Below, in pieces: positions 13,809 to 22,071 of a DNA stretch of 22,678 nt. The notes under the pieces are model-generated. The model was not told the DNA's origin. It ran no database searches and was given only the letters and a program-made list of their open reading frames with translations. The translations under genes were made by a program, and so were the position numbers. Where the stretch lies: assembly GCA_020853995.1 (NCBI GenBank), contig JADYXV010000032.1, positions 1-22,678 on the forward strand, read 5' to 3'. Within the stretch, counting starts at the first letter, position 1; each line of letters begins with the position of its first letter. This DNA is from Novosphingobium sp. (lineage in GTDB: Bacteria; Pseudomonadota; Alphaproteobacteria; Sphingomonadales; Sphingomonadaceae).

Positions 13809-15548
13809 GTGGGTGTGAAGGGTTACCCCTTAATCACGAGCGCAGTAGCGGCAGCCTTTCTGGCAGCAACGCCGGCGGCGTTGAATGCACAGGGCTATCC
13901 TGATGTGCTACGAACGTCATCCTATGTCGCCGTGCGCGATGGGACGCGCCTTGCCGTCAACATCTATCGCCCGGCGCGTGGTAATGAGGCGCAACCTGCG
14001 CCGCTGCCGGTGATCTTTTCCTTCACGCCTTATCGTGCGCGCTTCAAGGACAAGGACGGCAAGGTTGAGGAGCTGGCGCTGGGCGACCGGCTTGCTTTGC
14101 GCAGCCTGATCCGCGCCGGTTATGTGGTGGCGACCGCTGATATTCGCGGCAAGGGCGCATCGTTCGGACATCGCCGGGGCTTTCAGGACCGGACCGAGGC
14201 GCAGGACGGCCATGATCTGGTCGAGTGGCTGGCACGGCAACCGTTTTCAACCGGCAAGGTTGGCATGATCGGCTGCTCCTATCTTGGTGGCACAACGTTC
14301 CACACCGCCACCGCGGCCCCGCCATCGTTAAAAGCAGTGTTCGTGGGCGCGTCCGACCTCGACAAATATGCCTTTGTGCGCCGGGGCGGGATTCCGGCGC
14401 AGTTCAACACCCGCCCTGACGAACCGCCCGAGGTGGATCTGGCCAGCGTACCGGTGGATGCGGACGCAGACGGCAGCATGTTGCGCGCCGCCGTGGCCGA
14501 GCACAGCGCCAACACTCCGATGGCAGCGCTGTGGTATGGCATGCCTTATCGTGACAGCGTTTCGGACTTTACCGGCAATGCCTTCTGGGAAGAAGTTGGC
14601 ACTTATAATTATCTTGATGCGATACGCCGCGCCGGAATTGCCACCTATTTCTGGGGCAACTGGCAGGATGAGCCGACCGCCCAATCACTGCTGAGTGCGG
14701 CGAACTTTGCGGATTCGCGGTTTCTGGCAGGCCCAGGCAGCCATTGCGTTCCGCCGCCGGGCTTTGATTTCACCGGCGAAATCACCCGCTTTTTCGATGT
14801 GCACCTGAAAGGCTCAGGCGGAACAGCGAAAGCCCCGCGCGCGACCTATTGGGTGGACGGGCTGGATGGCAAAGGCGGCTATGTCACCTCTGACAAGCTG
14901 CCCGGCGAAGATAACACAGCGCAAGTGTGGTTTCTGGACGGCGGCAAAAGCGGCACGGCGCGCTCGGCCAATGATGGCGGGCTTGTGCTGCGGGCGGCGC
15001 GGCCGGGCAAGGACCGCTTCACCGTGGACTATGACCTGCCAGACCCTGAATACTTTGCGTTCTGGGCCAAGCCGATGGATGACAAAGGGCTGAGCTATAC
15101 TACGGCACCGCTGAGCCAGCCTGCCAAGATCATCGGTTTTCCGGTGGCGCACCTGATGGTGTCTGCCGACAAACCGGACGCACAAGTGTTTGTCTATCTG
15201 GATCAGGTGGATGCGGCAGGAAAAACCGAAGTGGTGGCTTTCGGGCGGCTTGCCCTGTCTCACCGGGTTGAGGGCAGGGCGCCCTATGCCGCGATGGGCC
15301 TGCCATTTCATCCGGGGCGCAAGGCCGATGTCATGCCTCTGCCGCCCGGCCAGGTTGTGCGGGTGAATATCGACATGACGCCAATCGCGCGGGTGGTTCC
15401 GGCCGGTGCGCGGTTGCGCCTGACTGTAGCCGGGGCTGATCCGCGCCAGCGCAATCTGAAAGACATCCGGCAAAATCCGGCACCGGTCATCACCGTGCAT
15501 CGCGGCGGGGCCGACGCTTCACGCCTTGATTTGCCGATAGTGAAGTGA
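13809..15548 (+). CDS. Secreted CocE/NonD-type (S15 family) serine hydrolase
   Basis: The start chosen is GTG 13809, with GGGAGAG six bases upstream; this gives 579 residues with a clean signal peptide (ITSAVAAAFLAATPAALNAQ, cleaved after about residue 28). ATGs at 13752 and 13776 only add residues before that signal. The alpha/beta-hydrolase domain begins VAVRDGTRLAVNIYRPA. The nucleophile is Ser157 in IGCSYLGG, with probable Asp287 in WQDEP and His312 in GPGSHC. The C-terminal half (about 355-579) fits the jelly-roll domain of the CocE/X-prolyl peptidase group. Family members cleave esters (cocaine esterase), acyl-amides or peptides, and the substrate here is unknown. It should act outside the cytoplasm, next to the TonB-dependent receptor gene that follows 61 bases later. 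Confidence 0.88.
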   Translation: MGVKGYPLITSAVAAAFLAATPAALNAQGYPDVLRTSSYVAVRDGTRLAVNIYRPARGNEAQPAPLPVIFSFTPYRARFKDKDGKVEELALGDRLALRSLIRAGYVVATADIRGKGASFGHRRGFQDRTEAQDGHDLVEWLARQPFSTGKVGMIGCSYLGGTTFHTATAAPPSLKAVFVGASDLDKYAFVRRGGIPAQFNTRPDEPPEVDLASVPVDADADGSMLRAAVAEHSANTPMAALWYGMPYRDSVSDFTGNAFWEEVGTYNYLDAIRRAGIATYFWGNWQDEPTAQSLLSAANFADSRFLAGPGSHCVPPPGFDFTGEITRFFDVHLKGSGGTAKAPRATYWVDGLDGKGGYVTSDKLPGEDNTAQVWFLDGGKSGTARSANDGGLVLRAARPGKDRFTVDYDLPDPEYFAFWAKPMDDKGLSYTTAPLSQPAKIIGFPVAHLMVSADKPDAQVFVYLDQVDAAGKTEVVAFGRLALSHRVEGRAPYAAMGLPFHPGRKADVMPLPPGQVVRVNIDMTPIARVVPAGARLRLTVAGADPRQRNLKDIRQNPAPVITVHRGGADASRLDLPIVK

Positions 15549-15609
15549 ATCTGATTTTTTTGGGAAAGTAGAAGCCGCGTTTGACGGCTCAGGGAAGGAG
15601 CAAGGCAAC

Positions 15610-18312
15610 ATGAAGGGCATTACAAACAGGTCTGCCAGGACCATTCTGAATATCGGCAGCAGCGCGCTGGCATTGGCTTTGCCGGTAGCGGCACAGGCGC
15701 AGGACGCACCGCAGGAAGCGGCAGAGGAAGCCGCGCCGACAAATTCCGAGATCATCGTCACCGGCAGCCGCGTGCGTGGCGAGGCCCCTGTCGGCGCAGC
15801 CGTGACGGCGCTGGGCCGCAAGGACATTGAAACTTCCAGCGCGGTAACGGTCGATCGCATGATCCGCGAAGTACCGCAGGTCTTTGACCTTGGCGTTTCG
15901 GAAAACTCGCGCGGGCAATCAGGCGGCAGCGGCAACATCACTTACGGCAACTCGGTCAATCTGCGCGGGATCGGGCCATATGCCACGCTCATCATCGTTG
16001 ACGGGCACCGTGTAACCAACAACAGCCGCTCGATTGATCCGTCAACCATCCCGTCGCTGGGCGTGGAACGCATCGAAATCATCGCTGATGGCGCCTCGGC
16101 GATTTACGGATCGGACGCGGTGGCAGGCGTGGTCAACATCATTCCGCGCCGTTCGCTGGACGGTGGCGAAGTGCTGGCTCGCGCAGGGATCAGCAGCCGT
16201 GGCGATTTCCATGAAACGACGCTCGGTGCCGCGCTGGGCAAGGTGTTCGATGGCGGGCAGATCATGGTCGCTTATGAGCATGTCGAACGATCGAACCTGT
16301 CGGGCGACGACCGTGATTTCTTCACCAGCGACCAGCGCCAGTCCGGCGGTGGCGATTACCGGATCGTGCGCTGCGCACCGGGCAATATCAATGCCAACGG
16401 CACGACTTATGCAATCCCCGCTGGCGGGTTGACGCAGGCCAATGCGGGCGGGCTTGTCGCAGGGTCGCTGAACAAATGTGACGAACTGACCAACCAGGAT
16501 CTGATCCCGCGCCAGAAATACGATTCGGTGAACAGCACCGGCCGACTGGAGCTGAACGACTGGTTGGAAGTGTTTTATGACGGGTTCTATTCAAAGCGCA
16601 CGTTCTATCGCAATTCGGCGTTCTCCAACGCGCGGTTGACCGTCCCGCAGACCAATGCCTTCTTTGTGCGCCCTGCCGGTTTTGCCGGGAACAGCTATAC
16701 CCTCGACTATAACTTCAGAAACGATCTGCCGACCAATGATTCATCGGGGTCGGCGCAATCATGGCAGATTACGCCAGGAATCCGCGCCAAGCTGCCGGGT
16801 GACTGGGAGGCCGAGGCGTTGTTTGGCTATGGCAAGACGCGCGACTTTTCGGGATCGTACTTTGGTGTCAACAATCCCGCACTCAACGCCGCCCTGGCCA
16901 GCAGCGACCCTGCCACCGCGTTCGACCCTTATGGCCTTGGCCGGACATCGCAGGCTGTGCTGGACACGATTGCGAACCAGGTATTCCTTGCGCCCACCAA
17001 TGGTCGTCTGCGCACTTACGAAGGCCGCATCAACGGATCACTTTTTGCGCTTCCGGGCGGCGATGTGAAACTGGCTGCGGGTTATGAGCGGCAGGACTTC
17101 ATCGTGGCGCTGGGCAGCGCGCGTGGCGGTCCGACCACGCCAATCGCGTTCCGCAACTTTGGCCGCAAAGTGGATTCGTTCTATGCCGAAGCTTATGTGC
17201 CGGTATTCGGTCCGGACAATGCCACTGCATTCTTCCAGCGTCTGGAATTCAATGCCGCAGTGCGCCATGACAAGTACAGCGACGTAGGCGGCACGACCAA
17301 CCCCAAGTTCGGCGTTAACTGGGTGCCGGTTGACGGAGTAAAGCTGCGCGCCAGTTATGGCACATCATTCCGCGCGCCGACGATCCCCGAAATCTATGGC
17401 AATTCGAACAACATCTTTGGCCAGTCCTATCAGAATCCGGCAGGCGGCGCACCGCTGCAGGGCTATGCACTGTCCGGGCCGAACCTTGATCTAAAGCCTG
17501 AAACGGCCACGTCATGGTCAGTCGGTCTTGATTTCGATCCTACGCCGAACCTGCACTTTGGTATCACGTACTGGGACGTGAATTACAAGAACCAGGTACT
17601 GGCGAACCTGTCCAACCTGGCCATTCTGGGCACCGAAGCACAGTATGCAGGCACCGACATCATCCTGCGCGGTACGGAAGCGGCCACGCGCGTACAGCAA
17701 TTGCTGGCACAGGGCGTGACGCTGGCAGGCGGATCGTTCCCCGGCGGCAGCGCGGCTAATGTGGCGCTGTTTGTTGATGGCCGCAGCCAGAACCTTGGTG
17801 TCTCGATCACGCGCGGGATTGACTTCATCGGCAGCTGGCGGACGGAAATCGGAACAGATGATGCGCTGTCATTCAACGTTTCGGGCACGTACCTGACCAA
17901 ATACCGCGTTGCGCTGACGCCAAGTGCGCCGCTGATCGACCGGCTGAACTTCATCTTCAATCCGCTGAAGTTCCGCGCAAGGGCCAGCGTTACGTGGGAT
18001 CATGGACCGTTCAGTGCCCGCGTGCTCGCCAATCACGTCAATGGTTATTTCAATAACCTGACGGCAGGTGGCCAGTCCATCGGCAGCTATACCCCGGTAG
18101 AACTGAACCTGACCTACCGGATCGGGGACCGCAACGCGACGGGCTTCTTCGACAAGGGCATGACGCTCAGCCTTGAGGTGCGCAACCTGTTCGACATCGA
18201 TCCGCCTTACGTGAACCTTGCGCCAAGCGGCAACGGCAGTGGCGGTTATGATGCAAGCGCCAGCGATCCGATCGGACGCCTGTTTGCGGTGTCCGTGCGC
18301 AAATCATTCTGA
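15610..18312 (+). CDS. TonB-dependent outer-membrane receptor
   Basis: The product has 900 residues. AAGGAG lies nine bases before the ATG. A signal peptide ends near AQAQ-DAP (residue about 31). The plug domain follows: EIIVTGSRVRGEAPVG, VNLRGIGPYATLIIVDGHRV, VERIEIIADGASAIYGSDAV and GVVNIIPRRS. The rest is a 22-strand-type beta barrel, with the C-terminal boundary at SVRKSF, ending in Phe as outer-membrane proteins do. YGTSFRAPTIPEIYG and LEVRNLFDIDPP are usual receptor motifs. It would import a substrate by TonB energy. The neighbouring genes suggest a hydrolase substrate or organic acid conjugate rather than iron, and no siderophore genes are present. Confidence 0.95.
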   Translation: MKGITNRSARTILNIGSSALALALPVAAQAQDAPQEAAEEAAPTNSEIIVTGSRVRGEAPVGAAVTALGRKDIETSSAVTVDRMIREVPQVFDLGVSENSRGQSGGSGNITYGNSVNLRGIGPYATLIIVDGHRVTNNSRSIDPSTIPSLGVERIEIIADGASAIYGSDAVAGVVNIIPRRSLDGGEVLARAGISSRGDFHETTLGAALGKVFDGGQIMVAYEHVERSNLSGDDRDFFTSDQRQSGGGDYRIVRCAPGNINANGTTYAIPAGGLTQANAGGLVAGSLNKCDELTNQDLIPRQKYDSVNSTGRLELNDWLEVFYDGFYSKRTFYRNSAFSNARLTVPQTNAFFVRPAGFAGNSYTLDYNFRNDLPTNDSSGSAQSWQITPGIRAKLPGDWEAEALFGYGKTRDFSGSYFGVNNPALNAALASSDPATAFDPYGLGRTSQAVLDTIANQVFLAPTNGRLRTYEGRINGSLFALPGGDVKLAAGYERQDFIVALGSARGGPTTPIAFRNFGRKVDSFYAEAYVPVFGPDNATAFFQRLEFNAAVRHDKYSDVGGTTNPKFGVNWVPVDGVKLRASYGTSFRAPTIPEIYGNSNNIFGQSYQNPAGGAPLQGYALSGPNLDLKPETATSWSVGLDFDPTPNLHFGITYWDVNYKNQVLANLSNLAILGTEAQYAGTDIILRGTEAATRVQQLLAQGVTLAGGSFPGGSAANVALFVDGRSQNLGVSITRGIDFIGSWRTEIGTDDALSFNVSGTYLTKYRVALTPSAPLIDRLNFIFNPLKFRARASVTWDHGPFSARVLANHVNGYFNNLTAGGQSIGSYTPVELNLTYRIGDRNATGFFDKGMTLSLEVRNLFDIDPPYVNLAPSGNGSGGYDASASDPIGRLFAVSVRKSF

Positions 18313-18327
18313 TCGCGGGCTGGACTG

Positions 18328-19434
18328 ATGACGCATGGAACGATCTCGATTGTGCTTGCAGGGGACCTCGTGCTCGATGAGCCCGACGGCCCCTACTGGC
18401 TGGCCGGGATCGCTCCGGCGATTGCTGCGGCAGACCTTGCGGTCGGCCATCTCGAAGTGCCTCACACTGCGCGCGGGAGCGAGTTGCAAGGCGACGTTCC
18501 CGCGCCCGGTGCGCCGCCTGAAAATGTAGCGGCGATTGCAGGTGCGGGGTTCCACATGCTCAGCCTTGCCGGAAATCATATTGCCGATTGCGGGGCCGAA
18601 GGCATAGCCGACACCCTGGCGTTGCTGGACGCAGCGGGTCTGAAAGGCACCGGGGCAGGGCTGACTTTGGCACAAGCGCGGGTGCCTGTGGTCGAGGAAC
18701 GTGGCGGGATGAAAATCGGCCTGCTAAGTTACAATTGCGTGGGGCCGGAAATGTCCTGGGCAACCGCGGATCGCGCAGGATGTGCCTATCTTCGGATCGA
18801 CACGGCGGACGGCGCGCCCATTGCGCCTGCTGCCAATCTTGAACGCGTGACGGACGAGGCCCTAAGCATCCTTGAGGCAGACATCGCAGCGCTGCGCCAA
18901 AACGCCGATTTCGTGATGGTGGCGCTGCACAAGGGGATCGTCCACACGCCCGCGCGGCTTGCGCCTTATGAACGCGCGATCAGCCAAGCCGCGATTGATG
19001 CCGGGGCGGATGTGGTGATCGGCCACCATGCCCATATCGTGCGCGGGATAGAGTTCCATCGTGGCAAGCCGATTTTCCACGGACTTGGCAATGCCTGCGT
19101 CGTGACCAGCGCGCTTAGCCCCGCACAGGATCATCCGGCGCGGGCGGCTTGGGCGCAGCGGCGCAAGACCATGTTCGGATTTGAACCGGACCCTGCCTAT
19201 ACGCTCGCCCCGTTCCATCCCGAGGCCATCAATGCCATGCTGGGACGACTGACCTTGCATGCCGATGGCCGCGTGGACGCAGGCATTGTGCCGGTCGATG
19301 TGCTGGCACCGGGCCGGCCGGTTCTGGCACAGGGAGAACGAAAGAACGCCGTGGCCCGCTATATTGAACAGATAACCGTTGCCGCAGGTCTTCCCCCTAT
19401 TGCCATCGCTGCTGACGGCACGGTGCTGACATGA
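18328..19434 (+). CDS. CapA family protein (poly-gamma-glutamate capsule-type metallophosphatase fold)
   Basis: The 368-residue product begins 15 bases after the receptor stop and overlaps the TRAP small-subunit gene by four bases. The PGA_cap fold is clear: IVLAGDLVLDE (metal Asp13), GHLEVPHT, the LSLAGNHIADCGAEGI helix, VALHKGIVHTP, and VVIGHHAHIVRGIEFHRGKPI with HGLGNA. CapA proteins are calcineurin-like metalloenzymes first known from gamma-polyglutamate capsule synthesis; the biochemical role of most members is unknown. No signal peptide or membrane anchor is visible, unlike capsule CapA. In this operon it probably hydrolyses or modifies the imported compound rather than making a capsule. 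Confidence 0.85.
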   Translation: MTHGTISIVLAGDLVLDEPDGPYWLAGIAPAIAAADLAVGHLEVPHTARGSELQGDVPAPGAPPENVAAIAGAGFHMLSLAGNHIADCGAEGIADTLALLDAAGLKGTGAGLTLAQARVPVVEERGGMKIGLLSYNCVGPEMSWATADRAGCAYLRIDTADGAPIAPAANLERVTDEALSILEADIAALRQNADFVMVALHKGIVHTPARLAPYERAISQAAIDAGADVVIGHHAHIVRGIEFHRGKPIFHGLGNACVVTSALSPAQDHPARAAWAQRRKTMFGFEPDPAYTLAPFHPEAINAMLGRLTLHADGRVDAGIVPVDVLAPGRPVLAQGERKNAVARYIEQITVAAGLPPIAIAADGTVLT

Positions 19435-19880
19435 AAGCCTTACGCACAGCCGTGACACTGACCGGCGGGATTGCCCTGCTGGCCGCAACCGGGATCGATG
19501 CGATTTCGGTCATCGGACGGCACGTAGGCTTGCCGTTCCGGGGCTCCATCGAACTGGTGCAACTGGCGGTGCTGGTTGCCGGAACGCTGGCCTTGCTGGT
19601 GGCAACGGTGGACCGTTCGCACGCCAAGGTCCATCTGCTGGTTGACCGCATGAGCGATGCTGCGCGCGCAAGCCTCGATCGGGTTTCGGCCTTGCTGGGC
19701 GCACTGTTCTTTGCTGCGCTGCTGGCAGGATCTGTATGGCTTATGGCCGATCTGTGGAGCGGGCACGAGGAGAGCGAAGTGATCGGCGTGCCTTGGCGCT
19801 GGATGCGGCTGTTTGCCAATGGTGTGCTGGCTGCGATTGTCAGGGCGCTGCTTTCGCAAGCGATCCGGAGGCGGCCATGA
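19431..19880 (+). CDS. TRAP transporter small permease subunit (DctQ-like)
   Basis: The 149-residue product has four hydrophobic segments at about 9-27, 41-62, 83-105 and 122-140, as in DctQ proteins. The features GRHVGLPFRGSIELVQ and DRSHAKVHLLVDRM match this family, where the helix 1-2 loop has FxGxxE-like residues and the next loop has a HxxVD pattern. TRAP carriers import organic acids using ion gradients and a binding protein. It overlaps CapA upstream and the large permease downstream by four bases each (ATGA). Confidence 0.88.
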   Translation: MKALRTAVTLTGGIALLAATGIDAISVIGRHVGLPFRGSIELVQLAVLVAGTLALLVATVDRSHAKVHLLVDRMSDAARASLDRVSALLGALFFAALLAGSVWLMADLWSGHEESEVIGVPWRWMRLFANGVLAAIVRALLSQAIRRRP

Positions 19881-21187
19881 TCATGGCAACGCCGGAAACC
19901 GGCCTGATCGGGGTGCTGATCCTGTTCGCACTGCTGCTGGCAGGATTGCCGATTGGCGTGGCTCTGGGGCTGGTCGGACTTGGCGGCCTGTTCCTTGTGC
20001 TGGGAATCGAGGCTGCACTGATCAAAGGCGGGGTGGTGCTGGTCGACACGCTCACCCGATATGAATTGGGCACACTGCCGCTGTTCATGTTCATGGCGCA
20101 CTTGTTCTTTTCATCCAACGCCAGCCGCGATCTGTTTGATGCGGCGGCCAAGATGGTTGGCCACCGGCGCGGCGGCCTTGCCTATGCCTCGGTCGGCGGC
20201 TGCGCGGGCTTTGGTGCGATCAACGGATCGAGCCTTGCCACGGCGGCGACCATCGGCCTTGTCGCCCTGCCTGAAATGCGCAAACGCGGCTATTCCGATG
20301 CGCTGGCTACCGGCACGGTGGCGGCGGGCGGCACGCTGGGACAGATGATCCCGCCATCAGGCGCGCTGATCGTGTTCGGGATCATTGCCGAACAATCCAT
20401 CGGCAAGTTGTTCACCGCTGCTATCGTGCCGGGCATCACACAGGCGCTGCTCTATTGCGCGGTGATCTGGCTGGTCGTGCGTTTGCGCCCGAATGCCGCC
20501 CCTGCCAGCGAGCGCGCCACATGGGCAGAGCGGCGCGCTGCGCTGGGCCGAATTGCCGATATGGTTCTGCTGATCGCGCTGGTCATCGGCGGCATCGCAC
20601 TGGGGTGGTTCAGCCCTTCGGAAGCCGCCTCGATCGGCGCGGCAGGTGCATTGGCAATTGCTGCATGGCGTCGCCGCCTGAACCGCGAAATGCTGATGAA
20701 GGCCTTTGAAGAAACGCTGCGCACCAGCGGACTGATCCTGATGGTGATCATTGGCGCGCTGGTGTTTTCGGTGTTCATCTCGATCACCGGCGTCACCGAT
20801 GCGGTGGGGGCATGGGTCACCGGACTTGCGCTGGGCACTGTGCCTACGCTGTTGCTTGTGGCGCTCATCCTGCTGTTGCTGGGCTCGGTTCTGGATGGAC
20901 TGGCACTGATGCTGCTGACCACGCCGATCTTGCTGCCGGTGGTGGAGGGGGTAGGTATGTCGGCCATCTGGTTCGGTATCTTCCTGTGCCGCGCGATGGA
21001 GATCGGTTTCGTCCACCCGCCGCTCGGCATGAACCTCTATGTCATTCAAGGCGTGGCAAAGGATGTCAGCATCAACCGCATCTTCAAGGGCGTGATGCCG
21101 TTCCTGGCCAGTGACCTGTTCCACCTTCTGATCATCATCCTGTTCCCGGCGCTGGCGCTGGGTCTGCCCGAACTGCTTGGAAATTGA
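19877..21187 (+). CDS. TRAP transporter large permease subunit (DctM-like)
   Basis: The product has 436 residues from ATG 19877, with GGAGG five bases upstream and a four-base overlap with the small subunit. Further upstream codons in frame overlap that gene and look spurious. About 12 membrane segments are visible. TRAP-M signatures are LPLFMFMAHLFF near residue 75, GCAGFGAINGSSLATAATIG, GTLGQMIPPSG and the C-terminal GFVHPPLGMNLYVIQG. It forms the ion-driven channel for a carboxylate. No solute-binding protein gene (DctP type) lies beside it in this window. Confidence 0.93.
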   Translation: MIMATPETGLIGVLILFALLLAGLPIGVALGLVGLGGLFLVLGIEAALIKGGVVLVDTLTRYELGTLPLFMFMAHLFFSSNASRDLFDAAAKMVGHRRGGLAYASVGGCAGFGAINGSSLATAATIGLVALPEMRKRGYSDALATGTVAAGGTLGQMIPPSGALIVFGIIAEQSIGKLFTAAIVPGITQALLYCAVIWLVVRLRPNAAPASERATWAERRAALGRIADMVLLIALVIGGIALGWFSPSEAASIGAAGALAIAAWRRRLNREMLMKAFEETLRTSGLILMVIIGALVFSVFISITGVTDAVGAWVTGLALGTVPTLLLVALILLLLGSVLDGLALMLLTTPILLPVVEGVGMSAIWFGIFLCRAMEIGFVHPPLGMNLYVIQGVAKDVSINRIFKGVMPFLASDLFHLLIIILFPALALGLPELLGN

Positions 21188-21189
21188 AT

Positions 21190-22071
21190 ATGTTCGCTTA
21201 CGCTGGCCCCAACCTGCCGCATGACCTGTTCGACGCGACCGGGCGCAACGCCGGGCCGATTGGCTGGAACATCGACCGCGCCATGCCCGCCGCTGATCGC
21301 TGGCTGGAAAGCAAGTTCGCGCCCTGGACCCGTTCGGTAGTGCAGGACTGGGCCGATGGCGCGCTTGACCGTCTGGAAGCGGTGATATTCTCGCGCGCGG
21401 ACGATAGCGCGCAGCGGCTTTACTATTACTTGTGCGAACTTCGGCGGTCAGGCGCGATCAAGGGGCCGGAGCCTTTGATGCTCGACATTGCCAAGATCGC
21501 GCGGGAGAGCAGCGTTGCCCGTACCGAAGCTGCCTTGCGCAAGCTGGGCGATAGGCTGGGCGTTGATGCGGCCATGCTTTCTGCCGCAATTGCCAGCAGC
21601 AATGCTGCACGTCAAAACGCTGTACCTGTTACCCCTTCCACCACGCCTGTCTGCCTGATCGCGGGAAGCCCGTTGCCTGATGACCGGCTGCACCGCGAAG
21701 TGGCGCAGGCAGGTTGGAGCGCGGCCGGACGCACTCTGGCCGATGAATGGGCAGATCGCGGGCCGGTTGTTGACCAAAGCGGCGATCCCTTTGCAGCGCT
21801 TGCCCGGCAGTTGCACGCCCGCCATCTGGATACGCGCGGTTTTTATAACCGGACCGCCGCCTTGCGCGATCAGGCATTGGCGGCGGGCGCAAAGGCTGCG
21901 GTGCTGTGGCTGATCGAAGAAGACGATACCACCGTCTGGCACTTGCCGGCGATGCGTGCCGGGCTGGAGGATATGGGCCTGCCGGTGCTGGTAGCCACGC
22001 GGCGCGACTGGTCCTGCCGCGACGGGATCAACACGGAAATTGCCGCGTTTCTTGAAGGAATCCAGCCATGA
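21190..22071 (+). CDS. 2-hydroxyacyl-CoA dehydratase/benzoyl-CoA reductase (HgdB)-like protein, cysteine-poor
   Basis: The product has 293 residues from ATG 21190, with GGA eight bases upstream; a TTG at 21184 is the alternative. The fold is suggested by GPNLPHDLFDATG near the N-terminus, RLYYYLCELRRSG and PEPLMLDIAKIARESS, then a second lobe from about residue 155 with LIAGSPLPDDRLHREVAQAGW, and a LEDMGLPVLVATRRDW tail ending in FLEG. This is the order of lobes in HgdB/FldC/BcrB proteins. The cysteines that hold the 4Fe-4S cluster in that family are not evident: only three Cys occur, none in the usual CD-RR position (here RADDSAQRL). The chemistry may differ from radical dehydration. The next gene is a CoA-transferase, overlapping by four bases, which supports action on a CoA thioester. 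Family assignment is by motif memory. Confidence 0.65.
   Translation: MFAYAGPNLPHDLFDATGRNAGPIGWNIDRAMPAADRWLESKFAPWTRSVVQDWADGALDRLEAVIFSRADDSAQRLYYYLCELRRSGAIKGPEPLMLDIAKIARESSVARTEAALRKLGDRLGVDAAMLSAAIASSNAARQNAVPVTPSTTPVCLIAGSPLPDDRLHREVAQAGWSAAGRTLADEWADRGPVVDQSGDPFAALARQLHARHLDTRGFYNRTAALRDQALAAGAKAAVLWLIEEDDTTVWHLPAMRAGLEDMGLPVLVATRRDWSCRDGINTEIAAFLEGIQP

Noticed and set aside
15574..15590. AGCCG/CGGCT hairpin between the hydrolase and the TonB receptor as a terminator
   Set aside because: A 5-bp stem with the T run before rather than after it on the + strand; the spacing suggests the genes are co-transcribed.
20357..21124. 255-residue minus-strand open frame opposite the TRAP large permease
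   Set aside because: Gln/Asp/Arg-rich antisense of a membrane protein; such frames arise as complements of hydrophobic codons.
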